Shown: in pieces, positions 1 through 5,787 of the stretch
How the letters are laid out: each line of letters opens with the position of its first letter
Numbering within the stretch: the first letter of the stretch is position 1
NCBI GenBank assembly: GCA_017472105.1
Contig: JAFUQY010000271.1
Span: 1-8,123 of the forward strand
Source of the DNA: Clostridia bacterium
GTDB taxonomy: Bacteria; Bacillota_A; Clostridia; Oscillospirales; CAG-272
DNA length: 8,123 nt
Direction of reading: 5' to 3'
Position numbers and translations under genes: made by a program
The notes under the pieces: generated by a model
What the model was told of the DNA's origin: nothing
Seen by the model: only the letters and a program-made list of their open reading frames with translations
Database searches by the model: none

Positions 1-37
1 ACCACTCACCTCCACGGGTTCTGTAGTTTGCCGGTTC

Positions 38-66
38 TTGACTCTATTTTACCACTAATTTATTAA
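38..66 (+). promoter_or_regulatory. Sigma-A type promoter of the SLH-protein gene
   Basis: A TTGACT -35 element (38-43) and a TATTAA -10 element (61-66) are separated by exactly 17 bases. The predicted transcription start lies near position 73, so the message would begin almost at the first base of the leader hairpin. It is assigned to the downstream gene because that gene starts 64 bases later on the same strand with nothing between. The assignment rests on consensus match only. Confidence 0.6.
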
Positions 67-72
67 CAAAAA

Positions 73-126
73 GCGAAAAGCACCTACGGTTTCATAACCC
101 CGTCGATGCCTTTTCGCAGAAAGGCA
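73..126 (+). promoter_or_regulatory. Structured 5' leader with two mutually exclusive hairpins over the SLH-gene RBS
   Basis: Hairpin A pairs GCGAAAAG (73-80) with CTTTTCGC (110-117), 8 perfect base pairs. It encloses a smaller stem, ACGGTT (86-91) with AACC and GT (96-99, 102-103), with loop TCAT. Hairpin B pairs TGCCTTT (107-113) with AAAGGCA (120-126), 7 perfect pairs with a 6-base loop. The two share bases 110-113, so they cannot form together. Hairpin B covers the ribosome binding site AGAAAGG (118-124); hairpin A leaves it free. This resembles a translational switch or thermosensor, but it matches no riboswitch class I know, and the function is inferred. Confidence 0.45.
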
Positions 127-136
127 GTTTATACAT

Positions 137-979
137 ATGAAGAAATCCGCGTTTGTTTTGATTCTGACTGCATTGGTTATGACAGCTCCGGTGCGCGCTG
201 AGGAAACGAAGGCTCCGCCGATGAAGGTGGTTTTTGATTCCGAAGAAGACGGTTCTGCTGAAGATTCCGCGATTACCGAGGACGCCAGCCTCACGGATGA
301 GGAGTGGGAAGACGACGCGGAGCTTGCCGAACTGGAAGAACTCGCAAATGCACCCACGTATGCCAATTTTGTCAAATCCAAGACGTACGCGGACGGTATT
401 TTCGCCGATGTAAAAGCCGGTGACTGGTTTGCATCGAACGTGAAAGCCGCGTATGAGTACGGACTCATGAACGGCAAGGGCGAGGACAGATTCGATCCCG
501 CAGGCAGCATCACCGTCGCCGAAACCATCACCCTCGCCGCGCGAATCCATGCCATCCATACCATCGGAACCCTCGACGGATTTGCAGCCACATCCCCGTG
601 GTACCAGACGTACGTCGATTACGCCGCGGAACACGGGATGCTCGACGGCGACGGGTATGAGATGGATAAACCCGCAACCCGTGCGCAGTTCGCCGGAATT
701 CTCGCGTATGCACTGCCCACCGCGGAAATGCAGGTCAAAAATGACGTCCAGAGTATCCCCGATGTCGCGGAGAACGACCGGTATGCCGAGGAAATTTATA
801 CCCTCTACCGCGCCGGAATCCTCACCGGCAGTGACGCGTCCGGGATGTTCAACCCCGATAATACCATCAAGCGCAGTGAAGCCGCCACGGTCATCACCAG
901 AATGATCGAAACCGGCAAACTCATGCTCAGCGATGTGATGCAGGATGACTCGGTTCCTTCCACGAAGGTGCTCGGATAA
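137..979 (+). CDS. Small secreted protein with three S-layer homology (SLH) domains
   Basis: The 280-residue protein has an N-terminal signal peptide: a KK start, a hydrophobic core at about 5-17, and likely cleavage after the APVRA motif near residue 21. A strongly acidic, low-complexity stretch follows at about 33-70. Three SLH repeats come next, at about 84-140, 147-196 and 204-262. Each ends in a variant of the ITRAE signature: TVAE (127-130), TRAQ (181-184) and KRSE (245-248). SLH modules usually bind pyruvylated secondary cell-wall polymers and anchor proteins to the cell surface. Three repeats make a full binding unit, but no catalytic or adhesive domain is visible, so this may be a minimal wall-binding or S-layer accessory protein. 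The start at 137 follows AGAAAGG (118-124), 12 bases upstream. The gene is monocistronic and convergent with the XRE regulator. The SLH assignment is firm; the biological role is unknown. Confidence 0.88.
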   Translation: MKKSAFVLILTALVMTAPVRAEETKAPPMKVVFDSEEDGSAEDSAITEDASLTDEEWEDDAELAELEELANAPTYANFVKSKTYADGIFADVKAGDWFASNVKAAYEYGLMNGKGEDRFDPAGSITVAETITLAARIHAIHTIGTLDGFAATSPWYQTYVDYAAEHGMLDGDGYEMDKPATRAQFAGILAYALPTAEMQVKNDVQSIPDVAENDRYAEEIYTLYRAGILTGSDASGMFNPDNTIKRSEAATVITRMIETGKLMLSDVMQDDSVPSTKVLG

Positions 980-994
980 GGGAATGAAACAACG

Positions 995-1031
995 AAAAAC
1001 GCTCCCGGCTTTGATGGCTGAGAGCGTTTTT
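995..1031. terminator. Bidirectional intrinsic terminator between convergent genes
   Basis: AAAAACGCTC (995-1004) pairs perfectly with GAGCGTTTTT (1022-1031), with a 17-base loop. The A-run on one side and T-run on the other give a U-tract in RNA from either strand. It lies between the stop of the SLH gene (979) and the stop of the minus-strand regulator (1041), so it can serve both. Confidence 0.85.
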
Positions 1032-1040
1032 ATTATGCAG

Positions 1041-2222
1041 TTATGCCTTGCAGCGGGATTCCCAGTCCGCCCAGCGCGGGTCGGCGGTGATTTCACGCTT
1101 CACTTCGCTGTAATCCGGATTGCACCACATCGGCCAGTCGGTCGGCAGATTTTCTGCAAGCGTGCCGCGCTCGATGAAGTCCGATGACGCAAGATCCGCT
1201 TCCTTCACGAGCATGCCCGTGTAGTGCGGTTTTTCCTCGCGGGAGAGTGCGTCGTATGCCTGAGCGTCCTCCAGTGCAGCGTCAAGGGTGGCAAATGCGT
1301 CGTCATGATGCCCGGTTTCCCACTCGAGACGCGAGAGATAGAGCCTGAGATACGCCGATTCGCGGTGATAGAAGCCGAGATTCCCGTCGCCGCAGATCAG
1401 GCGGAGCATGTTGATGAACCCCTGTACCGCGCGGACGGATTCCTCCATTGGCTCACCTGCATCGAAGTGGCGGATGTTGTTCACCAGCGCGTACATGCCC
1501 TGTTCCGCGAGCTGATAGGTCAGAGCGAGAAGCGCATTGCCGAGGTGCTTCGCCTGAAGTTTTCCGTCCGTTGCCATCGCGAGCATGATTTCACGCGACT
1601 GTGCAAGCGTCGGCAGATTCTCGGCGAGTGAGAGTACCCGGTCGGTTTCGCCGATGTTCCGGTACAGCATCATCAGACTGCACAGGGAATCGGTGCGGAT
1701 GCGGGCGTCGGATGCGTCGGTGCTGAGCCGCTCGTAAAGCGGAATTGCCTCGTTCCAGTATTCGTTTCTGCGGTGGCGGTCGAAATCGGAGCGGAGATAG
1801 CCCTCGTCGTTGTAGTGGAGCCATTCATGATGCCGCCGCCATCCGGTTGTCGTGAGAATTCCCGCGAGCCGGTGCGTGATCCGTTCGTTGCCGGGAAATT
1901 CCGCCAGAGCTTCGCGGAGCATCGTGATGCATTCCTCAAGATTTACGTCCCCGCGCAGATTGTCGTTTTCCATGCAGTCAACGGCGGCGAGTACCCCATC
2001 AATCTTCCGCTCCCGGTCGTTTTCGTAGCCGAAGAGGGAGTCAATCGTCACGCCGAAATAGTTCGCAATCGCCGGGATCAGCTCCATGTCGGGGTAGGAT
2101 AGATTCTGCTCCCACCGGCTGACTGCCTGCGAGGTTACGTCAAGTGCCTGCGCCAGATGTTCCTGCGTGCGGTTGCGGCTTCTGCGCAGTTCGCGGATTT
2201 TTTCGCCAAGCTGTAATGTCAT
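1041..2222 (-). CDS. XRE/Cro-family HTH transcriptional regulator with large helical C-terminal region
   Basis: The protein is 393 residues from the ATG at 2222. Residues about 6-62 form a classic HTH_3 domain: GEKIRELRRSRNRTQEHLA, the turn, then the recognition helix around TSQAVSRWEQN (30-40), ending in the typical GVTIDSLFG. The remaining 330 residues are predicted mostly helical, with TPR-like segments such as EECITMLREALAEFPGN (96-112), WNEAIPLYERL (156-166) and DDAFATLDAALEDA (307-320). This layout is common in Firmicutes and recalls peptide-sensing RRNPP regulators, but no ligand can be named. An in-frame TTG at 2252 would add ten residues; it is rejected because AGGAGG (2236-2231) lies 8 bases before the ATG, inside that extension. 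Unlike its neighbours it uses TTA, CTA and TCA codons, in line with modest expression. Targets are unknown; autoregulation is plausible from the dyads upstream. Confidence 0.85.
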   Translation of the reverse strand: MTLQLGEKIRELRRSRNRTQEHLAQALDVTSQAVSRWEQNLSYPDMELIPAIANYFGVTIDSLFGYENDRERKIDGVLAAVDCMENDNLRGDVNLEECITMLREALAEFPGNERITHRLAGILTTTGWRRHHEWLHYNDEGYLRSDFDRHRRNEYWNEAIPLYERLSTDASDARIRTDSLCSLMMLYRNIGETDRVLSLAENLPTLAQSREIMLAMATDGKLQAKHLGNALLALTYQLAEQGMYALVNNIRHFDAGEPMEESVRAVQGFINMLRLICGDGNLGFYHRESAYLRLYLSRLEWETGHHDDAFATLDAALEDAQAYDALSREEKPHYTGMLVKEADLASSDFIERGTLAENLPTDWPMWCNPDYSEVKREITADPRWADWESRCKA

Positions 2223-2230
2223 GCTGTGTT

Positions 2231-2236
2231 CCTCCT
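2231..2236 (-). promoter_or_regulatory. Ribosome binding site that fixes the start of the XRE regulator
   Basis: AGGAGG on the minus strand with 8 bases to the ATG at 2222. It decides for this start over the upstream in-frame TTG. Its six bases are perfectly complementary to CCTCCT at 2297-2292 in the same leader. Confidence 0.85.
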
Positions 2237-2266
2237 GAATTTCGAAATTCAAACAAATGTCATTTG
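2236..2266. promoter_or_regulatory. Two adjacent dyads, candidate operator upstream of the XRE gene
   Basis: TGAATTTCGAAATTCA (2236-2251) is a perfect 16-base palindrome that shares one base with the RBS. Two bases away, CAAATG-T-CATTTG (2254-2266) is a perfect 6+6 dyad around one central base. XRE regulators typically bind such dyads as dimers and often repress their own genes. Both sites lie well downstream of the predicted promoter, so binding would act as a roadblock. Alternatively the 16-base palindrome could act as an RNA hairpin touching the RBS. Binding is inferred. Confidence 0.4.
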
Positions 2267-2337
2267 ATCGGCTGAGGTTGTGACCCTACAAAGGAGGTAT
2301 CCGTTATCCAATCAAATATGGCATTGTCTGAATTCAT
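2260..2337 (-). CDS. Possible 25-codon leader peptide (uORF) upstream of the XRE regulator
   Basis: An ATG at 2337-2335 opens a 25-codon frame ending in TGA at 2262-2260, 37 bases before the regulator's ATG. A GGTGA Shine-Dalgarno-like sequence ends 5 bases before the ATG, and the predicted mRNA start is about 15 bases upstream, so translation is plausible. The peptide begins MNSDNAIFDWIT and ends QPQPIK. It is polar, with no signal peptide and no obvious homologue. Codons 14-16 (Thr-Ser-Phe, ACC TCC TTT) contain the CCTCCT that could pair with the regulator's RBS. It could be a translational-attenuation leader or a chance ORF; being so short, it has no statistical support. Confidence 0.3.
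   Translation of the reverse strand: MNSDNAIFDWITDTSFVGSQPQPIK
2290..2302 (-). promoter_or_regulatory. Anti-Shine-Dalgarno-like segment in the XRE leader
   Basis: Read on the minus strand this is GGATACCTCCTTT, which matches the 16S rRNA 3' tail GGATCACCTCCTTT except for one missing base. Its CCTCCT (2297-2292) can form six perfect pairs with the regulator's AGGAGG at 2236-2231, enclosing a loop of about 55 bases. Sequestration of the RBS is inferred. Confidence 0.35.
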
Positions 2338-2358
2338 TATGTTCACCGGTGTGACTTT

Positions 2359-2387
2359 ATTGTAGCATGGCGTGCCGGAGAAGTCAA
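2359..2387 (-). promoter_or_regulatory. Sigma-A type promoter of the XRE regulator gene
   Basis: On the minus strand TTGACT (2387-2382) and TACAAT (2364-2359) are exactly 17 bases apart. Each differs from consensus at one base. The predicted start near 2352 gives a leader of about 130 bases. A CACCGGTG palindrome (2344-2351) lies at the start site. The promoter lies after the alaS terminator, so the regulator has its own transcription unit. Confidence 0.7.
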
Positions 2388-2437
2388 TCATCAATCAATT
2401 GTTGGAAATCCAAGCATCAATTGAATCGGAAACACAT

Positions 2438-2484
2438 AAAAAACGGCGGCGAACCCGTGAAAACCGGATTCATACCGCCGTTTT
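2438..2484 (-). terminator. Intrinsic terminator of alaS
   Basis: On the minus strand AAAACGGCGG pairs with CCGCCGTTTT (arms 2475-2484 and 2440-2449). An inner stem (2453-2458 with 2466-2471, one mismatch) extends the hairpin, and a run of six T follows at 2443-2438. It begins 13 bases after the alaS stop codon. Confidence 0.85.
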
Positions 2485-2496
2485 GTTTCGTTTGTC

Positions 2497-5127
2497 TTAC
2501 TTGAGCATGCCTGCGAGGATGGATTCCGCTGCCGCGAGAGCTTCTGCGACCTTTGCGATATCCTTGCCGCCTGAGGTTGCACTGTCGGGACGTCCGCCGC
2601 CCTTACCGCCGGTCACTGCGGAGACTGCACCGACGAGCTTGCCCGCATGTGCGCCTGCCTTGACTGCCGCGGAGCCTGCTGCGGTGACGAAGTTGAGCTT
2701 TTCGCCGTCGTGAACTGCGAAGACTGCAACGGTGTCAGCGTACTTGTCCTTGATGGAGTCGCAGAGTGCGCGTGCGGAGTCGATGCCGGAGTCGCCGAGG
2801 TCGGATGCGATCAGTTTTACGGTGCCGACTTCCTTCGCGGATGCGATGAGGGTGTCGAGCTTCATGAGCGCCATCTTCTGGTTCAGCGCTTCGATTTCGT
2901 GCTTCTGGCGTGCGATTTCAGCCTGAAGAGCGGATGCGCGGGATGCCATGTCAGCGACGTTGTTCGCCTTGAGGGTCTTGGCGGTGTCTGCGATGAGAGC
3001 GTCCTTTTCCGCGATGAGCTGGAGAACGCCGTTGCCGGTTACGCCTTCGATACGACGTACGCCAGCTGCAACGGAGGATTCGGAGACGATCTTGAACAGA
3101 CCGATCTTGCCGGTGTTGTCGCAGTGGGTACCGCCGCAGAGTTCGGTGGAGAAGTCGCCCATCTTGACCATGCGGACTTCAGAGCCGTACTTTTCGCCGA
3201 ACAGAGCCATAGCACCCGCCTTCTTTGCGGATTCGATGTCGGTGACAACGGTGTCGATGGGATTGCCGACGAGGATGTTGAGGTTGACGAGAGCTTCGAC
3301 CTTGGAGATTTCCTCAGCGGTGAGCGCCTGGAAGTGCGTGAAGTCGAAACGGACTCTCTGATTGTCAACGTAGGAGCCTGCCTGTTCCACGTGAGTGCCG
3401 AGAACGGTACGGAGAGCAGCCTGAAGCAGGTGGCACGCGGAGTGATTGCGCTTGATGGCTTCACGGCGCATGTTTTCGATGTCCGCCATTACGGTGTCGC
3501 CTACCTTGATTTCGCCGTTTGCAACGGTGCAGAGGTGGATGTAAACGCCGTCGGACTTCTTGGTATCGTAAACGTTGAGAAGCGCGCCGGACTTGTAGAT
3601 GGTACCTGCGTCACCGATCTGACCGCCGCCTTCGCCGTAGAAGGGAGTCTTGTCGAGGATGACGGTGCAGTCACCTTCGGAAACGGCGTCAACGGATTCG
3701 TCTTCGGAGAGGATTGCGATAACCTTCGCTTCGGTGCGGTAGTCGGTATAGCCGGTGAATACGGTCTGGGGCAGGTCGGAAAGGAGGGACTTGGATGCAT
3801 CGGACCAGCCGGAGATGTTTGCTCTTGCTTCCCGTGCGCGTACCTTCTGCGCCTGCATGAGTTCCTTGAAGGTTTCCTCGTCGATGTGGAGCTTGCTTTC
3901 TTCCGCGATTTCACGGGTGAGGTCGATCGGGAATCCGAAGGTATCGTAGAGCTTGAATACGTCTTCGCCGGAGATGGTGTCCGCGCCCTTTGCGAGAGTG
4001 CCGTGGATGAGGTCGGAGAGGATGGAGAGACCTGCGTCGATGGTGGCATTGAAGCGGTCTTCTTCCACGGACATAACCTTCTTGATGTAAGCTGCCTTTT
4101 CGCCGAGTTCGGGATAGCCCGCAACGTTTTCGGCGATCACGACGTCGCATACTTCGGTGAGGAATTCGCGGGAAATGCCGAGGAGCTTACCGTGACGGGC
4201 GGCGCGGCGGAGGATTCTGCGGAGAACGTAGCCTCTGCCTTCGTTGGAGGGAATAACGCCGTCGGAGATCATGAAGGTAGCACCGCGGACGTGGTCGGTG
4301 ATCACGCGGATGGAGATATCGTTGTTCTTGTCGGCGCCGTAGTTCTTACCGGAGATTTCAACAACCTTGTCAAGGATCTTGCGTACGCCGTCAACTTCGA
4401 ACATGTTGTCAACGCCCTGCATGACGCATGCGAGACGTTCCAGACCCATACCGGTGTCGATGTTCTTGTGTTCGAGCTCGGTGTAGTTGCCCTTGCCGTC
4501 GGAGTTGAACTGGGTGAATACGTTGTTCCAGATTTCCATGAAGCGGTCGCAGTCACAGCCGGGCTTGCAGTCGGGCTTGCCGCATCCGTATTTCAGACCG
4601 CGGTCGAAGTAGATTTCGGAGCAGGGTCCGCAGGGTCCGGTGCCGTGTTCCCAGAAGTTGTCTTCCTTGCCGAGGCGGATGATTCTTTCAGCGGGAACGC
4701 CGATCTTCTTGTTCCAGAGCTCGAACGCGTCGTCGTCTTCTTCATAAATGGAGGGATAGAGGAGCTCGCCGGGGATTTCAAGTGTTTCGGTGAGGAATTC
4801 CCACGCCCACGGAATCGCCTGATCCTTGAAGTAGTCGCCGAAGGAGAAGTTGCCGAGCATTTCGAAGAAAGTACCGTGGCGTGCGGTGTGGCCTACTCTC
4901 TCAAGGTCAGGGGTACGGATGCACTTCTGGCAGGTGGTGACGCGCTTTCTCGGGGGGTCAACTTCGCCGGTGAAGAACTTCTTCATGGGAGCCATACCGG
5001 AGTTGATGAGAAGGAGGGATTTGTCATTCTGGGGAACGAGGGGGAAGGAAGGGAGTCTTAAGTGACCCTTCGATTCAAAGAAAGAGAGGTATTTTTCTCT
5101 CAGGTCATTGACGGATGTCCACTGCAT
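2497..5127 (-). CDS. alaS: Alanyl-tRNA synthetase
   Basis: This cytoplasmic class II synthetase charges tRNA-Ala with alanine using ATP. The 876-residue length is normal for the family. The catalytic core is in the first 240 or so residues: LPSFPLVPQNDKSLLLINSGM (25-45), CQKCIRTPDLERVGHTARHGTFFEMLGNFSFGDYF (66-100) and DTGMGLERL (224-232). A cysteine cluster (C182, C187, C191, C193), typical of many Clostridia, precedes DRFMEIWNNVFTQF. The editing domain carries its four zinc ligands: HSACH (H562, H566) and CGGTH (C664, H668). A coiled-coil linker (about 705-760) leads to the C-Ala domain with GGGRPDSATSGGKD (843-856). All key motifs are intact. The start is supported by AGGAGA (5140-5135), 7 bases upstream. 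It is flanked by its own promoter and terminator, so it is likely monocistronic. Codon choice is strongly biased, as expected for a highly expressed gene. Confidence 0.98.
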   Translation of the reverse strand: MQWTSVNDLREKYLSFFESKGHLRLPSFPLVPQNDKSLLLINSGMAPMKKFFTGEVDPPRKRVTTCQKCIRTPDLERVGHTARHGTFFEMLGNFSFGDYFKDQAIPWAWEFLTETLEIPGELLYPSIYEEDDDAFELWNKKIGVPAERIIRLGKEDNFWEHGTGPCGPCSEIYFDRGLKYGCGKPDCKPGCDCDRFMEIWNNVFTQFNSDGKGNYTELEHKNIDTGMGLERLACVMQGVDNMFEVDGVRKILDKVVEISGKNYGADKNNDISIRVITDHVRGATFMISDGVIPSNEGRGYVLRRILRRAARHGKLLGISREFLTEVCDVVIAENVAGYPELGEKAAYIKKVMSVEEDRFNATIDAGLSILSDLIHGTLAKGADTISGEDVFKLYDTFGFPIDLTREIAEESKLHIDEETFKELMQAQKVRAREARANISGWSDASKSLLSDLPQTVFTGYTDYRTEAKVIAILSEDESVDAVSEGDCTVILDKTPFYGEGGGQIGDAGTIYKSGALLNVYDTKKSDGVYIHLCTVANGEIKVGDTVMADIENMRREAIKRNHSACHLLQAALRTVLGTHVEQAGSYVDNQRVRFDFTHFQALTAEEISKVEALVNLNILVGNPIDTVVTDIESAKKAGAMALFGEKYGSEVRMVKMGDFSTELCGGTHCDNTGKIGLFKIVSESSVAAGVRRIEGVTGNGVLQLIAEKDALIADTAKTLKANNVADMASRASALQAEIARQKHEIEALNQKMALMKLDTLIASAKEVGTVKLIASDLGDSGIDSARALCDSIKDKYADTVAVFAVHDGEKLNFVTAAGSAAVKAGAHAGKLVGAVSAVTGGKGGGRPDSATSGGKDIAKVAEALAAAESILAGMLK

Positions 5128-5184
5128 GATGGGGTCTCCTGTATTTTTATAGATAAATTTTATTTTTGGAAATTCGTACTTTAT

Positions 5185-5214
5185 ATTATAGCACAGATTT
5201 CATGGCGTTTGCAA
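5185..5214 (-). promoter_or_regulatory. alaS: Extended -10 promoter of alaS
   Basis: On the minus strand TTGCAA (5214-5209) is followed after 18 bases by a perfect TATAAT (5190-5185), preceded by TG plus one base (extended -10). The predicted start near 5178 gives an AT-rich leader of about 50 bases with no strong hairpin. There is no room for a T-box riboswitch. Confidence 0.75.
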
Positions 5215-5298
5215 GGGGTTTTGTATAATTAGAAGGTAGAAAAGCTCCGCTTTTCGAATTTAATTTGTAGCCCTGCGCAGGCGGCGCGAGAACCCTCC

Positions 5299-5336
5299 GT
5301 TGCCGGGCTCTCGATTCGGCAACCAGGAGTGCCTGG
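5299..5336. repeat. Two adjoining hairpins in the intergenic region
   Basis: GTTGCCG (5299-5305) pairs with CGGCAAC (5317-5323) across an 11-base loop. It is directly followed by CCAGG (5323-5327) pairing with CCTGG (5332-5336) across loop AGTG. The pairings are perfect but have no U-tract, so they are not typical terminators. They may be part of a repeat element or a folded RNA. Confidence 0.45.
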
Positions 5337-5432
5337 ACCCAAGGCTCCGCCGGGCGAGGGATTTATAACGTGCAGTTGTAGGGTTGAGCGATTTTCCTTT
5401 ATCGTACGGGACACTCATTTCCCTCGGTAAAC

Positions 5433-5521
5433 TCAGCCTGCGGCGGCGAGACTGAACCGTTTCGGGCACTGATCTTGGGGATGTGTCACTGGATTTGCTC
5501 CATAAATTTCAGCCTGCGGCG
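5433..5521 (+). repeat. 13-base direct repeat pair TCAGCCTGCGGCG
   Basis: Identical copies lie at 5433-5445 and 5509-5521, 76 bases apart. Related words recur nearby: CTGAACCGT at 5452-5460 and 5562-5570, GTAGGGTTG at 5378-5386 and 5569-5577, CTGCGGCGCGG at 5514-5524 and 5705-5715. This supports the region being built from duplicated or dispersed repeat pieces. Confidence 0.5.
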
Positions 5522-5760
5522 CGGTGTGGATTTACTTCGTTTCTGTTGACGGAACGTTCGCCTGAACCGTAGGGTTGCCCCTTGCGGGTAACCGCCGAAC
5601 AATTCCAAACCACACGCCCCGGCGATGACGCATAACATCCGCGAAAAACGCAGGGGCTTGCTCCTGCCGCCGATTCAAGATAGACCTCACAGCGACGAAC
5701 CTATCTGCGGCGCGGGAGATGTTTTTGGCGGATACCATGACGGTTGTGTGCAAAAATCAC

Positions 5761-5787
5761 GAAAACCGCTTGCTTTTCCGCGGCGGA
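5761..5787. promoter_or_regulatory. Candidate operator(s) overlapping the alpha-galactosidase promoter
   Basis: TCCGC-G-GCGGA (5777-5787) is a perfect 11-base dyad lying wholly between the -35 and -10 elements. Overlapping the -35, GAAAACCGCTTGCTTTTC (5761-5778) is an imperfect palindrome containing AACCGCTT. That fits the AANCGNTT core of LacI/CcpA-type operators but lacks their leading TG. Sugar-responsive repression is a reasonable guess for such a gene; no regulator is encoded next to it. Confidence 0.35.

Larger units (their letters stand above)
5215..5760. other. Hairpin- and repeat-rich intergenic region without a convincing gene
   Basis: About 550 bases separate the divergent alaS and alpha-galactosidase promoters. 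Short open frames exist, but none has a good RBS, a family motif or the codon bias of the neighbours. Instead the stretch holds many small inverted repeats: GAAAAGC/GCTTTTC (5239-5255), CCTGCGCAGG (5272-5281), GTTGCCG/CGGCAAC (5299-5323), CCAGG/CCTGG (5323-5336), GAACGTTC near 5552, GGTTGCCC/GGGTAACC (5573-5593, one G-T pair), GCAGGGGC/GCTCCTGC (5650-5667, one G-T pair) and AGATAG/CTATCT (5678-5706). Several 9-13 base words recur. It could be a decayed dispersed intergenic repeat, a small mobile element remnant or a structured RNA. No transposase, rRNA or tRNA signature is seen. Confidence 0.5.

Noticed and set aside
6..13. GGAGGTGA on the minus strand at the left edge, possibly the RBS of a divergent gene
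   Set aside because: A start codon would lie outside the window, and I found no good minus-strand promoter between 20 and 110. It cannot be supported from this sequence.
92..1096. 334-codon minus-strand frame opposite the SLH gene
   Set aside because: Same register artefact. It runs through the convergent terminator and the SLH leader, and it overlaps the XRE gene end.
2223..2252. TTG start adding ten residues to the XRE regulator
   Set aside because: The strong AGGAGG lies inside the extension and serves the ATG at 2222. HTH proteins of this type start a few residues before the first helix.
2290..2365. Plus-strand AAAGGAGGT followed by a 15-codon ORF at 2318
   Set aside because: The spacing from AGGAGG to ATG is 20 bases, too long for efficient initiation, no plus-strand promoter is visible, and it lies antisense to the XRE leader and promoter.
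2647..5061. 804-codon open frame on the plus strand opposite alaS
   Set aside because: It is the exact reverse-complement register of alaS and is open only because alaS avoids TTA, CTA and TCA. It has no RBS, no family motif and an implausible composition rich in Val, Gly, Asp and Glu.
5224..5229. Perfect TATAAT on the plus strand upstream of the intergenic repeats
   Set aside because: No acceptable -35 element lies 16-18 bases upstream, and the sequence overlaps the AT-rich upstream edge of the alaS promoter.
5532..5753. 73-codon minus-strand ORF in the intergenic region
   Set aside because: It starts at a TTG without a ribosome binding site, overlaps several inverted repeats and has no recognisable domain. 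It is more likely a spurious frame through repeat DNA.
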